Part shown: piece by piece, positions 24,650-32,575 of the stretch
How the letters are laid out: each line of letters begins with the position of its first letter
Position numbering within the stretch: position 1 is the first letter of the stretch
From: Streptococcus parasanguinis
GTDB taxonomy: Bacteria; Bacillota; Bacilli; Lactobacillales; Streptococcaceae
Direction of reading: 5' to 3'
Length of the DNA: 41,055 nt
Assembly (NCBI RefSeq): GCF_001074805.1
Contig: NZ_JUPI01000053.1
Span: 1 to 41,055 of the forward strand
The notes under the pieces: model-generated
Databases searched by the model: none
Told to the model about the DNA's origin: nothing
Seen by the model: only the letters and a program-made list of their open reading frames with translations
Program-made: the position numbers and the translations under genes

Positions 24650-25816
24650 ATGAATTATCTTGTTATTTCACCTTATTATCCACAAAATTTCCAACAATTT
24701 ACCATTGAACTAGCTAACAAGGGAATCACAGTCTTGGGAATTGGTCAAGAGCCGTACGAACAGTTAGATGAGCCTTTGCGCAATAGTTTGACAGAGTATT
24801 TCCGAGTTGAAAATTTGGAAAATCTGGACGAAGTGAAGCGTGCGGTAGCCTTTCTCTTTTACAAACATGGTCCAATCGATCGTATCGAATCCCACAATGA
24901 GTATTGGTTGGAATTGGATGCAGCGCTTCGGGAGCAATTCAATGTCTTCGGGGCTAAGCCAAAAGATTTGAAGAAAACCAAGTTCAAATCCGAAATGAAG
25001 AAACTCTTCAAGAAGGCTGGAGTCCCAGTCGTTCCGGGTGCTGTGGTTAAAACAGAAAAAGACATTGATAAGGCCGTGAAGAAGATTGGGTTACCATTGA
25101 TTGCTAAGCCTGACAATGGGGTAGGAGCAGCAGCAACCTTCAAGATCGAAACGCCAGAAGATGTGGACCATTTCAAGGCAGAATGGGATGGCAATACTGA
25201 GTATTTCTTTGAGAAATTCGTCACTTCTAGTGAGATTTGTACCTTTGATGGTCTAGTGGATCGTGACGGCAACATTGTTTTTTCAACTACATTTGACTAT
25301 GCTTATACGCCACTCGATTTGATGCTCTACAAGATGGACAACTCTTATTATGTTCTTAAAGAGATGGATCCAAAATTGCGTCAATACGGGGAAGCGATTG
25401 TCAAAGCCTTTGGTATGAAGGAACGTTTCTTCCACATTGAGTTCTTCCGCGATGGGGATGACTATATTGCGATCGAGTACAATAATCGCCCTGCAGGTGG
25501 CTTTACCATCGACGTCTACAACTACGCTCACTCGATTGATTTGTACCGTGGCTATGCTGCCATCGTAGCAGGGGAACCCTTCCCGGCTTCTGAGTTTGAA
25601 CCCCTTTATTGCTTGGCAACTTCTCGTCGTGCCAATGCAGCCTATGCTCTGTCAGAAGAAGAAGTTTTGGCTAAATACCATGATCAATTCCGTGTCAAGA
25701 AAGATATGCCTGCAGCCTTTGCGGAACTTCAAGGTGATTACCTTTACATGTTAACAACGCCTAGTCGTGAAGTATTAGAACAAATGATTCATGACTTTGG
25801 TCAACGCCAATCATAA
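24650..25816 (+). CDS. ATP-grasp carboxylate-amine ligase-like enzyme
   Basis: The product (388 aa) has the three-part ATP-grasp layout: a pre-ATP-grasp domain (MNYLVISPYYPQNFQQF), an ATP-binding lid (GLPLIAKPDNGVGAAATFKI, about 147-166) and the catalytic core with HIEFFRDGDDYIAIEYNNRPAGG, in which Glu and Asn residues should bind Mg-ATP. Such enzymes activate a carboxylate as acyl phosphate and join it to an amine, thiol or similar group. The acceptor is unknown. Together with two esterases in one operon it may build or remodel a small amide-linked metabolite or dipeptide. GGGAGG precedes the ATG, and a strong terminator closes the operon. Confidence 0.85.
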   Translation: MNYLVISPYYPQNFQQFTIELANKGITVLGIGQEPYEQLDEPLRNSLTEYFRVENLENLDEVKRAVAFLFYKHGPIDRIESHNEYWLELDAALREQFNVFGAKPKDLKKTKFKSEMKKLFKKAGVPVVPGAVVKTEKDIDKAVKKIGLPLIAKPDNGVGAAATFKIETPEDVDHFKAEWDGNTEYFFEKFVTSSEICTFDGLVDRDGNIVFSTTFDYAYTPLDLMLYKMDNSYYVLKEMDPKLRQYGEAIVKAFGMKERFFHIEFFRDGDDYIAIEYNNRPAGGFTIDVYNYAHSIDLYRGYAAIVAGEPFPASEFEPLYCLATSRRANAAYALSEEEVLAKYHDQFRVKKDMPAAFAELQGDYLYMLTTPSREVLEQMIHDFGQRQS

Positions 25817-25823
25817 GATAACG

Positions 25824-25855
25824 ACCGGTAGGATAGGATCCTATCGGTTTTTTAT
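25824..25855 (+). terminator. Terminator of the esterase/ATP-grasp operon
   Basis: ACCGGTAGGAT / ATCCTATCGGT with a 3-nt loop and one G-U pair, then T7. Confidence 0.9.
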
Positions 25856-25884
25856 ATTTTAATGCAATCTCATGAAAGAAAAGT

Positions 25885-25954
25885 TTGTGAAATAGTTTAT
25901 TTTAAGTTGAAAATGCTTATAAAACCTTCCTCCAAGGTATATAGTTTGTGAAAT
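25885..25954 (+). promoter_or_regulatory. Two Rex-like half sites upstream of the dehydrogenase operon
   Basis: TTGTGAAAT occurs at 25885-25893 and again at 25946-25954, 61 bp apart and in the same orientation, inside a longer shared AGTTTGTGAAAT. It equals the left half of the NADH-sensing repressor Rex site (TTGTGAAATATTTCACAA); the right halves are degenerate. The second site ends 17 bp before the -35 box. Regulation by Rex is an inference. Confidence 0.4.
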
Positions 25955-25970
25955 CATTTGAGCATTATTT

Positions 25971-25999
25971 TTGACAGTGCTTTCATTTTTGGCTAGAAT
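25971..25999 (+). promoter_or_regulatory. Promoter of the 2-oxoacid dehydrogenase operon
   Basis: TTGACA (25971-25976), 17-bp spacer, TAGAAT (25994-25999). Confidence 0.85.
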
Positions 26000-26035
26000 G
26001 AAAGAGAATGAATAAATGCTAAGAAAGGCGAAATG

Positions 26036-27004
26036 ATGGCAACATTAGATAAAAGTCTCTTATTGGAAATGTTCCGTAAAATGGAAGAAATCCGTCGCAT
26101 GGACTTAAAAATTGCACAGTTAGTAAAAAAAGGGAAAGTGCCAGGAATGACGCACTTTTCTGTTGGGGAAGAAGCGGCTAACGTTGGAGCGATGCTGGCT
26201 TTAAATGATGACGATTTGCTGACATCTAACCACCGTGGTCACGGTCAAGCGATCGCTAAAGGTATCGACCTGAATGGCATGATGGCTGAAATCCTAGGCA
26301 AGTATACTGGTACTTGTAAAGGGAAGGGAGGCTCTATGCATATCGCTGACCTGGATGCTGGTAACCTTGGTGCCAACGGGATCGTTGGTGGTGGTATGGG
26401 GATTGCTGTAGGGGCTGCCCTTACTCAACAAATGCATAAGACTGGTAAGATTGTTGTCTGCTTCTTTGGAGATGGTGCAACCAATGAAGGTGTCTTTCAC
26501 GAAGCGGTCAATATGGCTTCCATCTGGAACCTACCAGTAATTTTCTACTGTATTAATAATGGTTATGGAATCTCTGCTGACATCAAGAAAATGACTAATG
26601 TCAAGCATATCCACGAACGTAGTGCTGCTTACGGCATTCCTGGAATGTTTATTCCTGATGGAAACAATGTTATCGATGTCTATGAAGGATTCCAAAAAGC
26701 TGTTGAACACGTCCGCTCTGGTAAAGGTCCTGTCTTGATTGAAAGTGTTACCTATCGTTGGCTTGGTCACTCTTCATCTGACCCTGGTAAATACCGCACC
26801 CGTGAAGAAGTCGAAGAGTGGAAGAAGAAAGATCCAATTGAAAACCTTCGCAAGTATCTCCTTGAAAATGAAATTGCGAGCGCAGAAGAATTGGATCAGA
26901 TTCAAGAAGAAGTGAAAGAAGCCGTTGAAGCTTCAGTGAAATTTGCGGAAGAAAGCCCATTCCCTCCACTCGAATCAGCTTTCGAAGATATTTACGCAGA
27001 CTAA
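26036..27004 (+). CDS. Acetoin/pyruvate dehydrogenase E1 component, alpha subunit
   Basis: The product (322 aa) is the thiamine-diphosphate-binding subunit that decarboxylates the 2-oxoacid (or cleaves acetoin) in the E1 alpha2-beta2 heterotetramer. The ThDP motif is GDGATNEGVFHEAVNMASIW, with the closing Asn-Asn in YCINNGYGIS, and SNHRGHGQAIAKG is typical. Streptococcal annotation calls it acoA or pdhA; because one such complex is usual in these species and it is linked to lplA, pyruvate is the likely substrate. Tandem ATGs occur at 26033 and 26036; the second fits the AAAGG at 26024-26028 better (7 nt). It is first in the E1a-E1b-E2-E3 order. Confidence 0.9.
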   Translation: MATLDKSLLLEMFRKMEEIRRMDLKIAQLVKKGKVPGMTHFSVGEEAANVGAMLALNDDDLLTSNHRGHGQAIAKGIDLNGMMAEILGKYTGTCKGKGGSMHIADLDAGNLGANGIVGGGMGIAVGAALTQQMHKTGKIVVCFFGDGATNEGVFHEAVNMASIWNLPVIFYCINNGYGISADIKKMTNVKHIHERSAAYGIPGMFIPDGNNVIDVYEGFQKAVEHVRSGKGPVLIESVTYRWLGHSSSDPGKYRTREEVEEWKKKDPIENLRKYLLENEIASAEELDQIQEEVKEAVEASVKFAEESPFPPLESAFEDIYAD

Positions 27005-27020
27005 GGGGGAGTAGAGAATT

Positions 27021-28013
27021 ATGGAAACTAAATTAATGTCTTTCCGCGATACCATTATCCTTGCTATGTCTGAGGAAATGCGTCGCGACGAAAATGTATT
27101 GTTGATGGGAGAAGATGTCGGAGTTTTCGGTGGAGACTTCGGAACTTCAGTAGGAATGCTTGAGGAATTCGGTCCAGAACGTGTCCGTGACTGTCCGATT
27201 TCTGAGGCTGCGATTTCAGGTGCAGCGGCAGGTGCAGCTATGACCGGACTTCGCCCAATCGTTGATATGACCTTCATGGATTTCTCAGTGATTGCCATGG
27301 ATGCTATCGTCAACCAAGCTGCGAAGACGCGCTACATGTTTGGTGGAAAAGGGCAAGTACCGATGACCATTCGCTGTGCTGCCGGTAACGGAGTTGGATC
27401 TGCAGCTCAACACTCCCAATCTTTGGAATCATGGTTCACCCATATTCCTGGTTTGAAAGTTGTTGCTCCTGGTACGCCAGCGGATATGAAGGGACTGCTT
27501 AAGTCTTCTATTCGCGACAACAACCCCGTTATCATTCTCGAATATAAATCAGAATTCAACCAAAAAGGGGAAGTGCCAGTTGATCCAGACTACACGATTC
27601 CACTTGGTGTCGGAGAAATCAAACGCGAAGGAACTGACGTCACTGTCGTAACCTACGGGAAAATGCTTCGTCGCGTGATGCAAGCAGCTGAAGAATTGGC
27701 AGAAGAAGGCATCTCAGTAGAAGTAGTAGACCCACGGACCTTGGTCCCACTCGATAAAGAGATCATCATTAATTCTGTCAAGAAGACAGGAAAAGTAGTC
27801 CTTGTCAATGATGCCCACAAAACAAGTGGCTATATCGGTGAAATTTCAGCTATCATTTCTGAATCAGAAGCATTTGATTACTTGGATGCACCGATCCGCC
27901 GTTGTGCGGGGGAAGATGTGCCAATGCCTTACGCACAAAACCTTGAAAATGCAATGATTCCAACAGTTGAAAGCATCAAAGATGCCATTCGTAAAACGTA
28001 TAACAAAGAATAA
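27021..28013 (+). CDS. Acetoin/pyruvate dehydrogenase E1 component, beta subunit
   Basis: The product (330 aa) completes the E1 active site; it contributes the Glu that activates ThDP (DENVLLMGEDVGVFGG region) and the conserved TFMDFS and HTSGYIGEISAII segments. The N-terminal pyrimidine-binding domain and the C-terminal transketolase-like domain (TVVTYGKMLRRVMQAAEEL, VEVVDPRTLVPLD) are both whole. GGGGGAG lies before the ATG, 16 bp after the alpha subunit. Right behind the stop codon is a 26-bp element that also follows xerS (see repeats), then 330 bp of hairpin repeats before the E2 gene. Confidence 0.92.
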   Translation: METKLMSFRDTIILAMSEEMRRDENVLLMGEDVGVFGGDFGTSVGMLEEFGPERVRDCPISEAAISGAAAGAAMTGLRPIVDMTFMDFSVIAMDAIVNQAAKTRYMFGGKGQVPMTIRCAAGNGVGSAAQHSQSLESWFTHIPGLKVVAPGTPADMKGLLKSSIRDNNPVIILEYKSEFNQKGEVPVDPDYTIPLGVGEIKREGTDVTVVTYGKMLRRVMQAAEELAEEGISVEVVDPRTLVPLDKEIIINSVKKTGKVVLVNDAHKTSGYIGEISAIISESEAFDYLDAPIRRCAGEDVPMPYAQNLENAMIPTVESIKDAIRKTYNKE

Positions 28014-28037
28014 TACATAACATAAATTATGTAATAT
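28012..28037 (+). repeat. 26-bp element directly after the E1-beta stop, copy A
   Basis: The 26 bases are identical to the reverse complement of 36127-36152, which in turn directly follows the xerS stop. The core ACATAAATTATGT is a perfect palindrome around one central base. Confidence 0.85.
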
Positions 28038-28048
28038 CATTTAAATTA

Positions 28049-28340
28049 GACGAGGAAACTTTGTATCTTTTTAGGTACAAAGTTCTCTGCGTCCTTGTTA
28101 TCTTAGATTAGAGCACGGGCTAAAAGCTCGGAAAAAAGATAAATCTCCTTGACTTCATCGAAGTCTGTGTCGATTTCCTATTTTTCGGTCGCTTTTAAAC
28201 GCCCTTTGCATCATAAAATTGAACTCGGGCTAAAGTCTGTGTGAAAAAGATAAACTTTCCTAGAAACTAAAGTTTCTTCGTCAAGTTTCCTATTTTCACT
28301 TTGACTTTTGACGCCCTTAGTATCTTATAATAGAATAGGA
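28049..28340 (+). repeat. Ladder of three hairpin repeats between E1-beta and E2 genes
   Basis: Three imperfect hairpins are arranged head to tail: 28049-28093 (GACG...CGTC around AACTTTGTA / TACAAAGTT), 28117-28204 (GGGCTAAA...GCCC) and 28227-28316 (GGGCTAAA...GCCC). Each is followed by a related linker of the form CCTTxGTATCTTAxAATAGAA (28094, 28203, 28315). The last two units share the AAAAAGATAAA and TTTCCTATTTT segments and repeat with a period of 110 bp. There is no convincing ORF in this 330-bp stretch; the lipoyl domain missing from E2 is not encoded here. Confidence 0.75.
28301..28331 (+). promoter_or_regulatory. Possible internal promoter of the E2 gene
   Basis: TTGACT (28301-28306) and TATAAT (28326-28331) with a long 19-bp spacer; the -10 lies in the last linker of the hairpin ladder, 15 bp before the ATG. 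Confidence 0.35.
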
Positions 28341-28346
28341 GAGGTC

Positions 28347-29390
28347 ATGGCTGATGATAAGCTAAGAGCGACTCCTGCGGCTAGAAAATTAGCGGATGAT
28401 CTTGGGATCAACCTCTATGATGTTTCTGGTTCAGGCGCAAACGGTCGTGTCCACAAAGAAGACGTGGAAACATATAAAGACACAAATGTGGTTCGCATTT
28501 CACCACTTGCAAAACGAATTGCTTTAGAACACAACATTGCTTGGCAAGAAATCCAAGGAACTGGTCATCGTGGTAAGATCATGAAGAAGGACGTCCTTGC
28601 TTTTCTTCCTGAAAATATTGAGAAGGATACCATTAAGTCACCTGCTCAAATTGAGAAGGTAGAAGAGGCTCCTGATAATGTAACACTTTATGGTGAAATC
28701 GAGCGAATTCCGATGACACCAATGCGTAAGGTGATTGCTCAACGGATGGTGGAATCTTATTTGACAGCACCAACCTTTACTTTGAACTATGACGTTGATA
28801 TGTCTCAAATGTTAGCCCTTCGTAAGAAAGTATTGGATCCAATCATGGAAGCGACTGGCAAGAAAGTCACTGTAACAGATTTGCTTTCTCTTGCGGTTGT
28901 TAAGACCTTGATGAAACATCCATACATCAATGCGTCATTAACAGAAGATGGCAAAACCATCATCACTCACAACTATGTCAACTTGGCTATGGCGGTTGGG
29001 ATGGACAATGGGCTGATGACACCGGTTGTCTATAACGCAGAAAAGATGACTTTATCAGAGTTGGTGGTAGCCTTCAAGGACGTTATCGGACGTACCTTGG
29101 ACGGTAAATTAGCACCAAGCGAATTGCAAAATTCAACCTTTACTATCAGTAACTTGGGGATGTTTGGCGTTCAATCTTTTGGACCGATTATCAACCAACC
29201 AAACTCTGCCATTCTTGGGGTTAGCGCAACTGTTGAAAAACCAGTTGTAGTTAATGGTGAAATCGTCATTCGTCCAATCATGAGCTTGGGCTTGACCATT
29301 GACCACCGCGTTGTCGATGGTATGGCTGGTGCCAAATTCATGAAAGACTTGAAAGCCTTGATTGAAGACCCGATTTCAATGTTGGTCTAA
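28347..29390 (+). CDS. Dehydrogenase E2 acyltransferase lacking its own lipoyl domain
   Basis: The product (347 aa) is the acetyl- (or acyl-) transferase core of the complex. It starts directly with two peripheral-subunit-binding domains in tandem, RATPAARKLADDLGINLYDV (7-26) and RISPLAKRIALEHNIAWQEI (about 48-67), which bind E1 and E3. The catalytic domain ends with IDHRVVDGMAG, containing His320 and Asp324. The N-terminal lipoyl domain normal for E2 is absent; the E3 gene carries one instead. The start at 28347 follows AGGAGAGG; a TTG at 28308 in the same frame lies inside a repeat and is not used. The same arrangement is remembered from pneumococcus, so it is not a truncation. Confidence 0.92.
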   Translation: MADDKLRATPAARKLADDLGINLYDVSGSGANGRVHKEDVETYKDTNVVRISPLAKRIALEHNIAWQEIQGTGHRGKIMKKDVLAFLPENIEKDTIKSPAQIEKVEEAPDNVTLYGEIERIPMTPMRKVIAQRMVESYLTAPTFTLNYDVDMSQMLALRKKVLDPIMEATGKKVTVTDLLSLAVVKTLMKHPYINASLTEDGKTIITHNYVNLAMAVGMDNGLMTPVVYNAEKMTLSELVVAFKDVIGRTLDGKLAPSELQNSTFTISNLGMFGVQSFGPIINQPNSAILGVSATVEKPVVVNGEIVIRPIMSLGLTIDHRVVDGMAGAKFMKDLKALIEDPISMLV

Positions 29391-29431
29391 TCAACGAGAG
29401 AGAATAGAAACAAGAAAAAGAGGGAAATAAA

Positions 29432-31138
29432 ATGGCCTTAGAAGTAATTATGCCAAAAGCCGGCGTAGATATGACCGAAGGACAAATCGTTCAGTGGAAT
29501 AAAAAAGTCGGCGAATTTGTAAAAGAAGGAGAAATTCTCCTTGAAATCATGACAGATAAAGTCAGCATGGAATTGGAAGCTGAAGAAGATGGCTACTTGA
29601 TTGCTATCTTAAAAGGGGACGGCGAGACTGTTCCTGTAACAGAAGTGATTGGTTATCTTGGTGAGGAAGGAGAAAACATCCCAACAGCTGGAGCAGCAAC
29701 ACCAGAAGCAAGTCCAGCGCCAGCTGCAGCAAGTGCTTCAAATGATGACAATAAGAGCGATGATGCTTATGATATCGTAGTGATCGGTGGTGGTCCTGCT
29801 GGTTACGTATCTGCTATCAAGGCAGCTCAATTGGGTGGTAAAGTTGCTCTTGTTGAGAAATCTGAACTTGGTGGAACTTGCTTGAACCGCGGATGTATCC
29901 CAACTAAGACTTACCTCCACAACGCTGAAATTATTGAGAATATCGGCCATGCGGCAAATCGTGGGATCATCATTGACAATCCTAGCTTCACAGTGGATAT
30001 GGACAAGGTTCTTGAAACTAAGAACAAGGTCGTAAATACTTTGGTTGGTGGTGTTGCAGGACTTCTTCGTAGCTACGGAGTTGATGTTCATAAGGGTATC
30101 GGTACCATTACGAAAGATAAGAATGTTTTGGTCAATGATTCTGAGTTACTTGAAACTAAGAAGATTATCCTTGCTGGTGGTTCAAAAGTAAGCAAAATCA
30201 ACGTTCCTGGCATGGAATCATCCCTTGTAATGACGAGTGATGACATCTTGGATATGAATGAAGTCCCAGAAAGCCTTGTGATCATTGGTGGTGGGGTTGT
30301 CGGTATCGAACTTGGTCAAGCCTTCATGACCTTTGGTTCTAAGGTTACGGTCATCGAAATGATGGATCGCATTGTCCCAGCAATGGATGCGGAAGTATCT
30401 AAGAACCTTCGCTTGATCCTTGAACGTAAGGGAATGACCATATTGACTGATACGAAACTGCAAGAAATCATTGAAGAAGATGGCAAACTCCGTATCAAGG
30501 TTGAAGGAAAAGACGATATCATTGCAAATAAAGCTCTTCTTTCAATCGGTCGTGTTCCAGATCTTGAAGGAATCGGTGAAGTGGAGTTTGAATTGGATCG
30601 TGGTCGTATCAAGGTCAATGAATACATGGAAACATCTGTTCCAGGTATCTATGCGCCAGGTGATATCAACGGTACGAAGATGTTAGCCCACGCTGCCTTC
30701 CGTATGGGTGAAGTAGCGGCTGAAAATGCTCTTAAAGGAAATCACCATGTTGCTAAATTGAACTTGACTCCTGCAGCTATTTACACACTTCCTGAAGTTG
30801 CGGCTGTTGGTTTGACAGAGGAACAAGCTCGTGAGAAATATGATGTCCAAATCGGTAAATTCAACTTTGCAGCTAACGGACGTGCCATTGCATCAGATGC
30901 GGCTCAAGGATTTGTAAAAGTCATTGCAGACAAGAAATATGGTGAAGTTCTTGGGGTTCACATCATTGGTCCAGCAGCTGCTGAATTGATCAACGAAGCT
31001 TCTACCATCATTGAGATGGAAATCACTGTAGAAGAAATGCTCAAGACCATCCATGGGCACCCAACCTTCTCAGAAGTGATGTACGAAGCCTTTGCGGATG
31101 TACTTGGCTTGGCAGTTCACTCACCTAAGAAGAAATAA
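29432..31138 (+). CDS. lpdA: Dihydrolipoamide dehydrogenase (E3) with N-terminal lipoyl domain
   Basis: The product (568 aa) reoxidises dihydrolipoamide with FAD and NAD+. Residues 1-80 are a lipoyl domain with the modified lysine Lys43 in MTDKVSM. An Ala/Pro-rich linker (about 84-105, PEASPAPAAASAS) leads to the E3 part: FAD loop IVVIGGGPAG, redox disulfide Cys150/Cys155 in GGTCLNRGCIPT, NAD loop VIIGGGVVGIELGQ, and active-site pair His543/Glu548 in HGHPTFSE. Because E2 has no lipoyl domain, this one must carry acyl groups between E1, E2 and E3. Spacing to E2 is 41 bp with AAGAGGG before the ATG. It is 568 aa against about 470 for ordinary E3. Confidence 0.95.
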   Translation: MALEVIMPKAGVDMTEGQIVQWNKKVGEFVKEGEILLEIMTDKVSMELEAEEDGYLIAILKGDGETVPVTEVIGYLGEEGENIPTAGAATPEASPAPAAASASNDDNKSDDAYDIVVIGGGPAGYVSAIKAAQLGGKVALVEKSELGGTCLNRGCIPTKTYLHNAEIIENIGHAANRGIIIDNPSFTVDMDKVLETKNKVVNTLVGGVAGLLRSYGVDVHKGIGTITKDKNVLVNDSELLETKKIILAGGSKVSKINVPGMESSLVMTSDDILDMNEVPESLVIIGGGVVGIELGQAFMTFGSKVTVIEMMDRIVPAMDAEVSKNLRLILERKGMTILTDTKLQEIIEEDGKLRIKVEGKDDIIANKALLSIGRVPDLEGIGEVEFELDRGRIKVNEYMETSVPGIYAPGDINGTKMLAHAAFRMGEVAAENALKGNHHVAKLNLTPAAIYTLPEVAAVGLTEEQAREKYDVQIGKFNFAANGRAIASDAAQGFVKVIADKKYGEVLGVHIIGPAAAELINEASTIIEMEITVEEMLKTIHGHPTFSEVMYEAFADVLGLAVHSPKKK

Positions 31139-31150
31139 TATTATTATTTC

Positions 31151-31292
31151 AATTAGATTTTCTTAAAGTAGTACGGACGGCAACGACCTCTCTTAGAGTT
31201 CCATGCCTAAAAATTGAGCCTCTAGTCTCAATTTTTCCGAGAAATGTAACGAGTTATCGTTACATTTCTTTTTACTACTTCAGAAAATTAAG
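31151..31292 (+). repeat. Structured 140-bp element with terminal inverted repeats and terminator
   Basis: An outer stem TTTTCTTAAAGTAGTA (31158-31173) pairs with TACTACTTCAGAAAA (31273-31287). Inside are AAAAATTGAG / CTCAATTTTT (31209-31236) and a strong terminator, GAAATGTAACG / CGTTACATTTC plus T5 (31241-31273). This closes the dehydrogenase operon before lplA. The outer inverted repeats give it the look of a small MITE-like insertion or a protected 3' end. Confidence 0.6.
31241..31273 (+). terminator. Terminator after lpdA
   Basis: 11-bp perfect stem with a 6-nt loop and a T5 tail. Confidence 0.9.
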
Positions 31293-31367
31293 TGAAATTC
31301 AACTATTTCTGTCTAATGCTCATCCTGCTATGAGTAGGATTTATAAAACGAATTTTTTGGAATTACT

Positions 31368-32357
31368 ATGAAATACATTATTAATTATTCAAATGATACT
31401 GCTTTTAATATTGCTTTAGAAGAGTATGCCTTTAAGCATCTATTGGATGAGGATCAAATCTTCCTTCTCTGGATTAACAAACCATCTATCATTGTAGGTC
31501 GTCACCAAAATACCATTGAAGAGATCAACCGTGACTACGTTCGGGAGCATGGAATTGAAGTGGTCCGTCGGATCAGTGGTGGTGGAGCTGTTTACCATGA
31601 TTTGAACAACCTTAACTATACCATCATTTCAAAAGAAGATGAAAACAAGGCCTTTGACTTCAAGAGCTTCTCTACTCCAGTTATCAATACTTTAGCTGAA
31701 CTTGGTGTTAAAGCTGAATTTACAGGCCGTAACGACTTGGAAATCGACGGTAAGAAATTCTGTGGCAATGCCCAAGCCTATATCAATGGACGGATCATGC
31801 ACCATGGTTGTCTTCTCTTTGACGTGGATTTGTCAGTCCTATCTAACGCACTTAAAGTGTCTAAAGATAAGTTTGAATCAAAAGGGGTTAAATCAGTCCG
31901 TGCTCGAGTAACTAATATTATCGATGAGTTGCCAGAAAAGATCACTGTTGAAGAGTTCCGTGACCTACTTTTGGACTACATGAAGAAAGAATATCCTGAG
32001 ATGACAGAATATGTCTTCTCAGATGAAGAATTGGCGGAGATTAACCGTATTAAGGAAACCAAGTTCGGTACCTGGGATTGGAACTATGGGAAGTCCCCTG
32101 AATACAATGTCCGTCGTGGCACTAAATTCCCTAGCGGTAAGGTGGAAATCTTCGCGAATGTTATTGAATCCAAAATCCAAGACATCAAGATTTATGGAGA
32201 CTTCTTTGGTATCGAAGATGTTGCAGCAGTAGAAGATGTCCTTCGTGGTGTCAAATACGAACGCGAAGACGTTCTTAAAGCCCTACAAACCATTAACTTA
32301 GGTCGTTACTTCGCAGGAATCACTGCAAAAGAAATTGCTGAGGCTGTGGTGGAATAA
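31368..32357 (+). CDS. lplA: Lipoate-protein ligase A
   Basis: The product (329 aa) attaches free lipoate, as lipoyl-AMP, to the lysine of lipoyl domains. The catalytic domain contains RRISGGGAVYHDLNNLNYTI (the RRxSGGGAVYHD motif) and KFCGNAQAYINGRIMHHGCLLFDVD. The C-terminal accessory domain (about 245-329) is present. It sits right after the dehydrogenase operon, where its substrate is the lipoyl domain on E3 (Lys43). The window has no lipoate synthesis genes, so scavenging is likely. The ribosome binding site is weak (GGAAT), and no clear promoter is seen between the terminator and the ATG, so expression may depend on read-through. Confidence 0.94.
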   Translation: MKYIINYSNDTAFNIALEEYAFKHLLDEDQIFLLWINKPSIIVGRHQNTIEEINRDYVREHGIEVVRRISGGGAVYHDLNNLNYTIISKEDENKAFDFKSFSTPVINTLAELGVKAEFTGRNDLEIDGKKFCGNAQAYINGRIMHHGCLLFDVDLSVLSNALKVSKDKFESKGVKSVRARVTNIIDELPEKITVEEFRDLLLDYMKKEYPEMTEYVFSDEELAEINRIKETKFGTWDWNYGKSPEYNVRRGTKFPSGKVEIFANVIESKIQDIKIYGDFFGIEDVAAVEDVLRGVKYEREDVLKALQTINLGRYFAGITAKEIAEAVVE

Positions 32358-32366
32358 AGTCATAAG

Positions 32367-32393
32367 AGATTCGCAGAAGCGGATCTTTTTTTG
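32367..32393 (+). terminator. Terminator of lplA
   Basis: AGATTCGC, loop AGAA, GCGGATCT (one mismatch), then T7. Confidence 0.88.
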
Positions 32394-32416
32394 AAACTAG
32401 TTTCACATAGAAATTA

Positions 32417-32445
32417 TTGTTTTACTAAGGATTTTGTAGTATAGT
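32417..32445 (+). promoter_or_regulatory. Promoter of the lactococcin-972-type transporter pair
   Basis: TTGTTT (32417-32422), 17-bp spacer, TATAGT (32440-32445). It leaves a leader of about 125 nt in which I find no peptide gene. Confidence 0.65.
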
Positions 32446-32575
32446 AAAGGTGGAAAAGTGTATTCGTTTACAAAGAATGTAACTATAATTTATAAAACTC
32501 AGTAATTATTAAACAACGAAATTAATTGACTAGCTAGGTATTACTTTCCTTTTCTGCTTTAGAAAGTGTGATGAT

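Noticed and set aside
28014..28346. Remnant of an E2 lipoyl domain gene
   Set aside because: No frame encodes a DK-centred lipoyl motif; the stretch is hairpin repeats.
31275..31289. Partial CodY-like box (CTACTTCAGAAAATT) before lplA
   Set aside because: Only 11 of 15 positions match and the sequence is already explained as the outer arm of an inverted repeat.
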